This document shows positions 1 through 4,595 of a stretch of DNA of 7,648 nt, piece after piece (within the stretch, counting starts at the first letter, position 1; each line of letters starts with the position of its first letter). The DNA is from an uncultured Mycoplasma sp. (GTDB lineage: Bacteria > Bacillota_I > Bacilli_A > RF39 > UBA660), in assembly GCA_947388575.1 (NCBI GenBank), contig CANDSI010000049.1, forward strand, positions 1 through 7,648, written 5' to 3'. Position numbers and translations under genes: made by a program. Below the pieces are notes generated by a model. It had not been told where the DNA came from. It made no database searches and saw nothing but the letters and a program-made list of their open reading frames with translations.

Positions 1-2
1 TT

Positions 3-254
3 GATAAGAAAACACCAGAAAATATACAAGAAATAATAGCGGCAGTAAATCCAAAAGATACAACACCAACATTCAGTAATGCAGCAACAACAGATGAAGG
101 AGTATATAAAGTAAGTGATGGAATGTATGGAGGTTACAGCTACTACTGGAGAGGAGTGGTAACAAATAATTATGTAAAGTTTGCTAATAAGTGTTGGAGA
201 ATAATTCGTATAAACGGTGAACGAAATATACCTAGCTATGATTTAATATTATAA
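3..254 (+). pseudogene. Truncated host surface-type protein gene, interrupted by the prophage
   Basis: An open frame enters from the left edge and reads 83 residues to a TAA at 252-254. It contains a YYWRGVVTNNYVKF stretch followed by KCWRIIRING, a motif I associate with repetitive or modular surface proteins of low-GC gut Firmicutes, where it normally continues as GDG plus a beta-strand region. Here the sequence after ING changes to ERNIPSYDLIL and stops, which does not look like the family. The stop overlaps the end of the convergent serine recombinase gene by six bases. I read this as the 5' part of a host gene cut by integration, with its 3' part expected at the far end of the prophage. 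The identity of the host protein is not known, and the family memory is from general knowledge rather than an alignment. Confidence 0.6.
200..248. other. Probable prophage attachment junction (attL or attR)
   Basis: The host-like reading frame is in register up to the bases CGTATAAACGGTGA (207-220) and departs immediately afterwards, while the recombinase gene ends at 249. Large serine recombinases recombine short attachment sites that usually flank their own gene and share only a two-base core, so the crossover most likely lies in or just beside 207-222. Bases 223-248 would then be the phage half-site. The position is inferred from where the host protein motif breaks; the other junction is outside the window, so the core cannot be read directly. 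Confidence 0.55.
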
Positions 255-1793
255 AATTTTCCAAATAAACTCTAGAGTTTTATTTTTTTTGTCGAAAATT
301 ATTCTATCTATAACTTCGTTAATTGCTACTTGCTTATCTAAAATAGGGATATTTTCATCTTTAAGCATATCAGTTAAGTTTTCACATTTTTCATAAATAA
401 TATCTTGATAGTCTTTAGAGTTTTTTTCTTTGTTTATTTCTTTTAATTTTTTTTCAAGTTGAGTTTGTTCTAATAATATTTGTTTTTTCTTTTCTTTTGC
501 CTCTTCTAGTGAATAAAAATCATTTTCGTACCCAAACTCTATTTTTTTCTTTTTATCTTCTAAAGCTTTAATTTTTTCAATTAAAATTGCATCTTCTTGA
601 TTATTTTGTGCTTTAATATTATTTATATTAATGTATATTTGATTTTTGTTAAGAATAGATAATTGATTTAATACTAAATCTTCCAACATTTTAATTCTTA
701 TAGAATGACTTTCGTTACAACCACCATGAGTATACATACAACATTGCCAAGAGCCACCACCTAACACAAGTGTGTTTCCGCAGTTGCTACAACGAATTTT
801 TCCTCTTAACCAATGTTCGCTTTTTACATAGCTTTTGATAGGAGTATCACTTATACTTTTACGTGCTTTTCTTATTTCTTCTTTTTTATCCCACATTTCT
901 TGAGTAATAATAGGGGGAATATCTTTGCTCTTCTTAATTATTGTATCTTCTCCTGATTTAGTCCAATGACTATAACCTATATATGTTGGATTATTTAAAA
1001 TATATTTAACACGTGCGTCATACCAAGGTATTCCGTCTCTAGTTTTTATTCCTAACTCATTTAGATGTTGAGCTATTGCTAATTCTGTCATACCATCTAT
1101 ATAAAGTGTAAATATCATTATAACTACTTTAGATTCTTCTTCAATAATAATCATTTTTCTGATTATTACATCTTTGTCTCTTTTGCTATCATATATAACA
1201 TCTACAATTATCTTTTTATAGCCATAGCAAGGCCTAGTTTGGTGTTTTCCATTATCAGCATTTTCATATAATCCTTTATACACTTCTTGTGAAAGATTTA
1301 AAGAATATATTTCAGCCATTGTGTCATAATGATTTTCTAATATTAAAGCTGATATTTTTTCTTTTGGTAAAGGTTGCTTTATAGCAATAACAGAACAGCC
1401 AGCTGCTTTTATATCAGCTTTATATTTTGCACTTTCATCTTTGTTTCTATAAAATCTGTCATATTTATCAACCAATATTACTTTACAATTACTTTTTTTA
1501 TCTAAAGCTAATGATACTAATCTTTGAAACTCTATTCTTTTATCTGACTTTCTACCACTAATTCCACCATCTATAAAAATATTTTCAATTGGTATCCATA
1601 TTTTATTTTGTAAAGCATAGTCTAATATAGCTCTTAGTTGAGCCTCAGGGCTATTGTCAGTTTGTTTTTTAGAGCTTACTCTTATATATATATAACCAAT
1701 AATAAAATTTGTTATTAAATCAAATGCTTTTTTATAAGCTTCATATATTTTATTATTTTTTAAAAAGCTTTCTTTACTAAAACTTTCTTGCAT
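249..1793 (-). CDS. Large serine recombinase (phage integrase/excision recombinase)
   Basis: This encodes a site-specific recombinase that integrates and, with a directionality factor, excises the element via a Ser-DNA covalent intermediate. Numbering from the chosen start, the resolvase domain has YIRVSSKKQ with the likely catalytic Ser40 and Arg38, then DGGISGRKSD near 75-84 and VDKYDRFYRN near 108-117. A recombinase domain follows (about 175-325, with the DNA-binding motif ILNNPTYIGY). Next are a zinc ribbon (C335-x2-C338 and downstream C351/C352/C359) and a coiled-coil segment near 400-460. At 514 residues the length is normal for large serine recombinases. A longer frame starts at 1811, but GAGAGGTG sits eight bases upstream of the ATG at 1793, making that the better start. 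About 35 residues precede the catalytic motif, longer than usual. The 3' end abuts the attachment junction, as expected for an integrase. Confidence 0.93.
   Translation of the reverse strand: MQESFSKESFLKNNKIYEAYKKAFDLITNFIIGYIYIRVSSKKQTDNSPEAQLRAILDYALQNKIWIPIENIFIDGGISGRKSDKRIEFQRLVSLALDKKSNCKVILVDKYDRFYRNKDESAKYKADIKAAGCSVIAIKQPLPKEKISALILENHYDTMAEIYSLNLSQEVYKGLYENADNGKHQTRPCYGYKKIIVDVIYDSKRDKDVIIRKMIIIEEESKVVIMIFTLYIDGMTELAIAQHLNELGIKTRDGIPWYDARVKYILNNPTYIGYSHWTKSGEDTIIKKSKDIPPIITQEMWDKKEEIRKARKSISDTPIKSYVKSEHWLRGKIRCSNCGNTLVLGGGSWQCCMYTHGGCNESHSIRIKMLEDLVLNQLSILNKNQIYININNIKAQNNQEDAILIEKIKALEDKKKKIEFGYENDFYSLEEAKEKKKQILLEQTQLEKKLKEINKEKNSKDYQDIIYEKCENLTDMLKDENIPILDKQVAINEVIDRIIFDKKNKTLEFIWKIL
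263..290 (+). terminator. Possible rho-independent terminator reading out of the host gene
   Basis: A perfect palindrome AAACTCTAGAGTTT (267-280) can form an AT-rich stem with a CTAG loop. It is followed on the plus strand by TTTTATTTTTTTT, ending at 290. This would stop transcription entering from the truncated host gene before it runs antisense through the recombinase. It lies entirely inside the last codons of the recombinase. The stem is weak, so the call is tentative. Confidence 0.35.
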
Positions 1794-1817
1794 TTTAGTT
1801 ACACCTCTCATTTTTTA

Positions 1818-1846
1818 TTGAATTTTATTTCAATATTTGTTATAAT
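1818..1846 (+). promoter_or_regulatory. Strong sigma-A-type promoter for a short plus-strand transcript
   Basis: TTGAAT (1818-1823) and a perfect TATAAT (1841-1846) are separated by exactly 17 bases, predicting a start near 1853. It points away from the recombinase gene, and no protein gene follows on the plus strand until the early region. The only thing it can obviously drive is the short structured segment ending at the terminator near 1936. In AT-rich DNA chance matches occur, but the ideal spacing and nearby terminator support it. Confidence 0.5.
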
Positions 1847-1856
1847 GAGAGTGCAT

Positions 1857-1892
1857 AAAAAAGGAATAGTTGTTTTTTCGGTAACGAACTCC
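1857..1892 (-). terminator. Possible minus-strand terminator after the lipoprotein gene
   Basis: Read on the minus strand, an imperfect hairpin (GGAGTT... pairing with AACTATTCC, with bulges) is followed by TTTTTT at 1857-1862. It lies between the lipoprotein stop and the recombinase start, so it could end the lysogeny transcript before the recombinase. The bulged stem makes this tentative. Confidence 0.3.
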
Positions 1893-1906
1893 AATTTTAT
1901 GTATTG

Positions 1907-1936
1907 GGACTACTGTTGGTGCAGTAGTTCTTTTTT
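1907..1936 (+). terminator. Rho-independent terminator (plus strand)
   Basis: A nine-pair stem GGACTACTG/CAGTAGTTC (one G-U pair) with the loop TTGGTG is followed directly by six T residues. This is the strongest terminator-like structure in the window and would end the short transcript from the promoter at 1818-1846. Confidence 0.65.
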
Positions 1937-1967
1937 ATACACTCTTTTTATACTTCCTAATATGTTA

Positions 1968-2393
1968 TTAATTTAATTTATCTAAAATTTTAATAACATC
2001 ATCGTATTTTTCAAAATCTTTGTCTATAATATATGCGTATCCATTTTTTATAGTAGCGTCAAGTTTCATATTCATACTACTTAAATTTAATTTTTGACTA
2101 GATTCTGCTTCTTTATATTCAGAACTATTTTTGTCAAATTGATAAACTTCAATAGTTTTGCTGTTGGACTTTAATTTAAAACCATCTTTCGCTCCAACCA
2201 TATCGTACGCAACAACAGATTTTTCACATTTTATGCCAAGACTTTCAATCTTAGATTGTAAGTTAGATAATGTAACTTTATCTGTTGTTTGAGTTTTAGT
2301 ATCGTCTTTGCTGTCTGATTCTTTTTTGTCGCCACACGCAGTTAAAGAAAAACACATAATCAATATTAGCATACTTGTTAATATTTTTTTCAT
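1968..2393 (-). CDS. Small secreted lipoprotein, candidate superinfection-exclusion protein
   Basis: The 141-residue product begins MKKILTSMLILIMCFSLTAC: a charged start, a hydrophobic core and an LTAC lipobox with Cys20 as the lipidated residue. A Ser/Lys/Asp/Thr-rich spacer (21-40) and a globular domain of about 100 residues follow. It should sit on the outer face of the cytoplasmic membrane. GAGGTG six bases upstream supports the ATG start. No enzymatic motif is visible and I do not recognise the domain. Its place between integrase and repressor matches lipoprotein genes such as ltp of Streptococcus thermophilus phage TP-J34, which block DNA entry of related phages, but the two-repeat helix-turn-helix domain of that family is not apparent here. 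A role in exclusion is inferred from position and localisation only. A weak promoter (TTGATT, 17 bases, TAATAA) lies just upstream. Confidence 0.85.
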   Translation of the reverse strand: MKKILTSMLILIMCFSLTACGDKKESDSKDDTKTQTTDKVTLSNLQSKIESLGIKCEKSVVAYDMVGAKDGFKLKSNSKTIEVYQFDKNSSEYKEAESSQKLNLSSMNMKLDATIKNGYAYIIDKDFEKYDDVIKILDKLN

Positions 2394-2434
2394 TTCTCAC
2401 ACCTCGCTTTCTTTTATTAAAACACTTTCGTGTA

Positions 2435-2527
2435 TTAATCAATATTTTCGATTAATATTATCTCATCTTTTAATATGAAATATATTTTATTGATTTCTTT
2501 TGATAATTTTCTTTTTTTAATTTTCAC
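2435..2527 (-). CDS. Micro-ORF of 30 residues, Lys-rich, unknown function
   Basis: A frame starting at GTG (2525-2527) encodes MKIKKRKLSKEINKIYFILK then DEIILIENID and ends at TAA (2435-2437). AAGGTGGGG at 2534-2542 lies six bases upstream of the GTG, a very good Shine-Dalgarno match and unusual in such AT-rich DNA; this is the main support. The product has a basic N-terminus and a hydrophobic/acidic C-terminus. It lies 41 bases before the lipoprotein gene on the same strand and may be cotranscribed with it, or act as a translated leader. Its stop lies in an inverted repeat (ATTAATC 2434-2440 / GATTAAT 2450-2456). I do not recognise it. Confidence 0.4.
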   Translation of the reverse strand: MKIKKRKLSKEINKIYFILKDEIILIENID

Positions 2528-2666
2528 ACTACACCCCACCTTTAATATAGTAGGGTAGCATATAACTTATTTTTTGTCTATATATAATGCCTAGAATGTA
2601 TAGTTATTTGTATAAACAAAAATTATCAATATAATTTATATATAATTAATTATTTTATACAAATTA
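2528..2666. other. Non-coding AT-rich spacer after the repressor gene, with an 11-bp inverted repeat
   Basis: No convincing longer gene is seen here. It contains a perfect inverted repeat ATTTGTATAAA (2606-2616) / TTTATACAAAT (2654-2664) enclosing 37 bases that include the palindrome ATAATTAATTAT (2642-2653). This could be the transcript end of the repressor or a binding site; there is no T-tract after it on the minus strand. A weak minus-strand promoter-like element (TAGACA, plus strand complement near 2570-2575) precedes the micro-ORF, but its -10 box is poor. Confidence 0.35.
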
Positions 2667-3047
2667 TTAATGCTTTTGTGTATCTTTTTTATTTTGCTCT
2701 TCTAATACTTCTGAAAGTACTTTCTGAACTTCTAAAACATTTTCTGCTGTAAGAGGCGCATTTTTATCTATTATTATTTTGATACCATTATCAGTGGATA
2801 ATTGCTCTATTTGCTTATCATATTCATTATTTTCAACACTTAAATCTTTACATACTAAGTCTCCAAGCCAAATATTAAATACATCGCAAAATTTTAATAA
2901 ATTATCTATTGTAGGAGAATCACTTTTATTTTCCCATCTATTTATAGTCGGCTGACTAACTCCTATCATTTCACCTAGCTTAGCTTGAGATAAATTTTTC
3001 TTTTTTCTTATGTACTTAATGTTAGATACGCTATAATTACTATTCAA
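2667..3047 (-). CDS. XRE-family phage repressor (CI-like) without a peptidase domain
   Basis: The 126-residue protein has an N-terminal helix-turn-helix at about 8-64, with the motif LSQAKLGEMIGVSQPTINRWE at 19-39, typical of lambda/P22-type repressors. The C-terminal half is short and charged and ends in an amphipathic helix (TAENVLEVQKVLSEVLEEQ, 100-118), probably for oligomerisation. There is no S24/LexA-type peptidase region with an Ala-Gly cleavage site and Ser-Lys dyad, so RecA-stimulated self-cleavage is not expected. The start codon is TTG (3045-3047), supported by AGAGGTG six bases upstream; no better ATG is present. It is divergent from the early genes, the classic arrangement for the lysogeny switch, and should repress the promoter at 3159-3187 and maintain lysogeny. 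Confidence 0.88.
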   Translation of the reverse strand: MNSNYSVSNIKYIRKKKNLSQAKLGEMIGVSQPTINRWENKSDSPTIDNLLKFCDVFNIWLGDLVCKDLSVENNEYDKQIEQLSTDNGIKIIIDKNAPLTAENVLEVQKVLSEVLEEQNKKDTQKH

Positions 3048-3063
3048 AATATCACCTCTTATA

Positions 3064-3088
3064 TTTAGAAATAAGGTAAATTTCTAAA
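3064..3088. promoter_or_regulatory. 25-bp inverted repeat at the repressor transcript start (possible operator)
   Basis: TTTAGAAAT (3064-3072) and ATTTCTAAA (3080-3088) are perfect nine-base arms around a seven-base spacer. They occupy roughly +2 to +27 of the predicted repressor transcript, just ahead of its ribosome binding site. The site could be an operator for negative autoregulation or control by the Cro-like protein, or act as an RNA hairpin in the leader. Its sequence differs from the ATACGT sites nearby. Confidence 0.55.
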
Positions 3089-3096
3089 CTAACAAT

Positions 3097-3125
3097 ATTA
3101 TACAACATTATATAAAAAATGTAAA
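3097..3125 (-). promoter_or_regulatory. Promoter of the repressor gene
   Basis: On the minus strand TTTACA (3120-3125) and a perfect TATAAT (3097-3102) are separated by 17 bases, predicting a start near 3090 and a leader of about 43 bases before the TTG start. The operator-like site at 3135-3148 lies just upstream of its -35 box, where a bound repressor could influence it. Confidence 0.7.
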
Positions 3126-3134
3126 TATAAAAAA

Positions 3135-3148
3135 ATACGTAAAAGTAT
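3135..3148. promoter_or_regulatory. Imperfect operator, 12 of 14 matches to the early-promoter palindrome
   Basis: ATACGTAAAAGTAT matches the palindrome ATACGTATACGTAT at 12 of 14 positions. It starts 31 bp from the perfect copy at 3166, about three helical turns, so proteins bound at both would face the same side of the DNA. It lies between the two divergent promoters. Confidence 0.5.
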
Positions 3149-3158
3149 AAAAAAGATA

Positions 3159-3187
3159 TTTACAAATACGTATACGTATAGTATAAT
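3159..3187 (+). promoter_or_regulatory. Early promoter with a palindromic operator filling its spacer (3166-3179)
   Basis: TTTACA (3159-3164), a 17-base spacer and TATAAT (3182-3187) give a near-ideal promoter with a start near 3194, a short distance before the Cro-like gene. The perfect 14-bp palindrome ATACGTATACGTAT at 3166-3179 lies between the two boxes, so a bound protein would exclude RNA polymerase. This is the expected layout of the repressed early promoter in the lysogen and probably drives everything to the right. Confidence 0.75.
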
Positions 3188-3209
3188 GAAATTACAAGGA
3201 GGGAAAAAT

Positions 3210-3443
3210 ATGAACGAAAAGATTAAAAAAAATATGTCTTTTGAGTTAAAAAGATTAAGAGATAGCAAAAATCTTACTATTGAGGAAGTAGCAGATGCAA
3301 CAGGCTATTCTAGTATGATGATAAGTCGTTACGAAAACAATCAAGCTAAATTTATTGAAAATCTTATCGGATTGTTAGACTTTTATGGTGTGACTCCAGA
3401 TATTTTTTTTAAAAATGTATATACGTATACGTATGATAATTAA
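3210..3443 (+). CDS. Cro-like XRE-family regulator
   Basis: This 77-residue protein is essentially a single helix-turn-helix domain (about 11-69; motif LTIEEVADATGYSSMMISRYE at 22-42). As first gene of the early operon opposite the repressor, it probably acts like Cro, repressing the lysogenic promoter or limiting early transcription. A longer frame begins at 3186, but that ATG overlaps the -10 box, upstream of the predicted transcript start. AAGGAGGG lies six bases before the ATG at 3210, so 3210 is the real start. The last codons, YTYTYDN, are written by an exact copy of the 14-bp operator palindrome (3421-3434). Whether it or the CI-like protein binds that palindrome cannot be told from sequence. 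Confidence 0.85.
   Translation: MNEKIKKNMSFELKRLRDSKNLTIEEVADATGYSSMMISRYENNQAKFIENLIGLLDFYGVTPDIFFKNVYTYTYDN
3421..3434. promoter_or_regulatory. Second perfect copy of the operator palindrome, inside the Cro-like gene
   Basis: ATACGTATACGTAT is repeated exactly, 255 bp downstream of the copy in the early promoter, within the last codons of the Cro-like gene. A bound protein could block elongation or form a loop with the promoter-proximal sites. Tyr codons can be TAC or TAT, and Thr has four codons, so the protein sequence alone does not force the exact palindrome. Confidence 0.6.
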
Positions 3444-3452
3444 AGGGTAATT

Positions 3453-3659
3453 ATGAAAAAGAATTATTTAGAAGAATATACCATAATTCACACAAATAAA
3501 CCAAATGAAGAGCAAATGCAAAAAATGATATCTAATATACAAAATTATTTTGATAGAAGATACGGAAAAAGTGGCACAAAAAAAGAAAAACCCGCACAGA
3601 ATTTTTCTTTAGATAATTGTACCACAAATTTGAAAAAAATTCAAGAAAGGGGCAATTAG
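3453..3659 (+). CDS. Small phage early protein, unknown function
   Basis: The 68-residue protein starts nine bases after the Cro-like stop, with AAAGGG upstream of the ATG. It has a conserved-looking N-terminal part (EEYTIIHTNKPNEEQMQKMI) followed by a helical segment, NIQNYFDRRY, and a Lys-rich, probably disordered tail. Similar short proteins beginning with an IIHTxxPN-type motif occur in early regions of Firmicutes phages in my memory, but I know no function for them. It has no membrane segment or metal-binding motif. Its position would also fit an accessory regulator or antirepressor, but nothing in the sequence shows this. Confidence 0.7.
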   Translation: MKKNYLEEYTIIHTNKPNEEQMQKMISNIQNYFDRRYGKSGTKKEKPAQNFSLDNCTTNLKKIQERGN

Positions 3660-3662
3660 CTA

Positions 3663-3800
3663 ATGAAAACAAAAAAAGTGAAGAAGCTTAAATTAAAAAA
3701 GAACATAAAAGAAAAACTTGGCGACATAATTTATGATTTATCCTCGATAATAATATTTTTATTAATTTTGTTTATAGCATTTTTAATATTTTACAAATAG
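3663..3800 (+). CDS. Small single-pass membrane protein (45 residues)
   Basis: ATG at 3663 opens a 45-codon frame ending at TAG (3798-3800). The N-terminal 20 residues are strongly basic (MKTKKVKKLKLKKNIKEKLG). A hydrophobic segment of about 16 residues follows (SSIIIFLLILFIAFLIFY), ending in a single Lys. By the positive-inside rule the N-terminus should be cytoplasmic. AAAGGGG lies about ten bases upstream, in the end of the preceding gene. It fits the gap between neighbours almost exactly, which supports it as a gene. I do not recognise it. Confidence 0.65.
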   Translation: MKTKKVKKLKLKKNIKEKLGDIIYDLSSIIIFLLILFIAFLIFYK

Positions 3801-3818
3801 AAAGACAAGAGGTTAAGA

Positions 3819-4595
3819 ATGGAAGAAAAGGAAAGTTTTATTTTTTATAGAAGCTTCTATAATTCTATACATAAAGTAAAAGATAAATCTAAAAGATGTG
3901 ATTTATATGAGGCAATATTTGAACTTGGTTTAAATAATGTCAATATTGATTTAAACGATGAAGTTGGGGATATAATATTAGAACTAATTAAACCACAAAT
4001 ACGAGCTAATAACAAAAGGTATACTGACGGAAAAAAGGGTGGTAGGCCTAAAAAAAATGATAGTTTAGAAAATAAAAAACCAGTGGTTTCTGAAAATAAA
4101 AACCATAGGTTAAAAAATGGAAAACCTAATGATAATGTTAATGTAAATGATAATGTAAATGTTAATCTTAATGTTAATGATAATCTAAATGATAATGTAA
4201 ATGAAAATAATATTACTACTACAACTACTACTAATAATACAAGTAATAATAGTAGTAATAACAAAGCAGAAATTAAAAATTTAGAACTAATTAAATTTTA
4301 CGAAGAACATTTTGGAAGAACTATATCTAGAACAGAAGTTGAAATATTAGAAATGTGGGAAGATACAGAGTTAACTAGATATGCAATTAAACAAGCAGAA
4401 TTAGCTAGAGCATTTAATATCAAATACGTTCAAAGAATTTTACAAAGTTATAAAACTAAAAATATTAAGACAGTGGCAGAAGCAGAAGAAGCTGAGAAAA
4501 AGTTTCAAGAGAGCAAGACCACAGCTAATATTAAAAATAAATTTGAGAAGTTAGAAGAAGAAAAGCAAAAATTTTACGAGGAACAAAATGACTAG
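3819..4595 (+). CDS. Phage replication initiator: DUF6291-like N-terminus plus DnaD/DnaB_2 C-terminus
   Basis: This 258-residue protein is the probable replisome organiser. Residues 5-79 (ESFIFYRSFYNSIHKV..., then IKPQIRANNKRYTDGKKGGRPKK) match the DUF6291 pattern often found at the start of phage replication proteins. Residues 100-150 are low-complexity: alternating Asn with Asp/Val/Leu, then Thr and Asn/Ser runs. Residues 157-222 resemble the DnaD C-terminal domain (FYEEHFGRTISRTEVEILEMW, then YAIKQAELARAFNIKYVQRILQSYK), which in DnaD binds DNA and contributes to helicase loading. A charged helical tail follows. GAGG six bases before the ATG supports the start. The gene overlaps the loader-like gene by eight bases. 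The tandem DNA repeat encoding the linker could be the origin it binds, as in lambda O. Confidence 0.85.
   Translation: MEEKESFIFYRSFYNSIHKVKDKSKRCDLYEAIFELGLNNVNIDLNDEVGDIILELIKPQIRANNKRYTDGKKGGRPKKNDSLENKKPVVSENKNHRLKNGKPNDNVNVNDNVNVNLNVNDNLNDNVNENNITTTTTTNNTSNNSSNNKAEIKNLELIKFYEEHFGRTISRTEVEILEMWEDTELTRYAIKQAELARAFNIKYVQRILQSYKTKNIKTVAEAEEAEKKFQESKTTANIKNKFEKLEEEKQKFYEEQND
4128..4205. repeat. Tandem hexamer array in the initiator gene, candidate replication origin
   Basis: Thirteen consecutive six-base units follow the pattern AATGNN (11 units) or AATCNN (2 units: AATCTT and AATCTA). Every second codon is AAT. The array encodes the Asn-alternating linker of the DnaD-type protein and is followed by an ACT/AAT-rich tract to about 4260. 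Iterated short sites next to AT-rich DNA inside the initiator gene are the classic organisation of lambdoid and many Gram-positive phage origins. The alternative is simple replication slippage giving a flexible linker. Confidence 0.5.

Larger units (their letters stand above)
1853..1937 (+). ncRNA. Candidate small structured RNA of about 85 nt
   Basis: The segment starts at the predicted start point of the 1818-1846 promoter and ends in the U-tract of the hairpin at 1907-1930, so it has the layout of an independent small RNA gene. Predicted folds are an imperfect hairpin (AGTT...AACT around 1867-1890), CCAAT/ATTGG at 1891-1907, and the terminator stem. The A-rich 5' end can also pair with the U-tract. 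There is no convincing ribosome binding site or reading frame in it. It does not resemble a tRNA or any RNA family I can name. Its target, if any, is unknown; it lies upstream of the recombinase start on the opposite strand and does not overlap that coding sequence. Confidence 0.4.
1841..1952. repeat. 112-bp inverted-repeat element between recombinase and lipoprotein genes
   Basis: Bases 1841-1863 are complementary to 1930-1952 over 23 positions, with only three non-Watson-Crick positions (1846/1947, 1847/1946 and 1854/1939). The innermost 15 positions (GAGTGCATAAAAAAG against CTTTTTTATACACTC) contain just one of these. Enclosed are three smaller hairpins: an imperfect one at 1864-1892, CCAAT/ATTGG with a seven-base loop at 1891-1907, and GGACTACTG/CAGTAGTTC at 1907-1930. 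Overall this is a cloverleaf-like fold. It could be a bidirectional terminator, a structured RNA gene or a small MITE-like insertion; no target-site duplication is obvious. Confidence 0.6.

Noticed and set aside
290..296. TGTCGAA, matching the Spo0A box, near the attachment site
   Set aside because: A single seven-base match is expected about by chance in a window of this size, and it lies in recombinase codons with no promoter nearby.
1849..1944. tRNA-like cloverleaf
   Set aside because: The arm lengths do not fit, and there is no T-loop GTTC-type motif, D-loop or CCA end; the fold is only superficially cloverleaf-shaped.
1788..1976. 62-codon plus-strand frame across the recombinase start and the inverted-repeat element
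   Set aside because: It starts inside the recombinase gene on the opposite strand with no ribosome binding site, upstream of the promoter at 1818-1846, and its hydrophobic sequence is what AT-rich structured DNA gives by chance.
1900..1976. Possible small hydrophobic toxin (starting MYWDYCWC) on the short plus-strand transcript
   Set aside because: No ribosome binding site precedes this ATG and the frame runs through the terminator hairpin, so most transcripts would lack its end.
3210..3659. Toxin-antitoxin pair formed by the helix-turn-helix gene and the following small gene
   Set aside because: The position opposite a repressor, the operator layout and the early promoter fit a Cro-like switch better, and the 68-residue protein has no toxin motif.
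4128..4260. CRISPR-like array
   Set aside because: The repeats are six-base tandem units with no unique spacers, and no cas genes are present.
3857..4264. 135-codon minus-strand frame rich in Leu/Phe
   Set aside because: It is the reverse complement of the Asn/Asp/Lys-rich region of the DnaD-type gene; no start signals, and its run of Leu and Val mirrors the hexamer and trinucleotide repeats.
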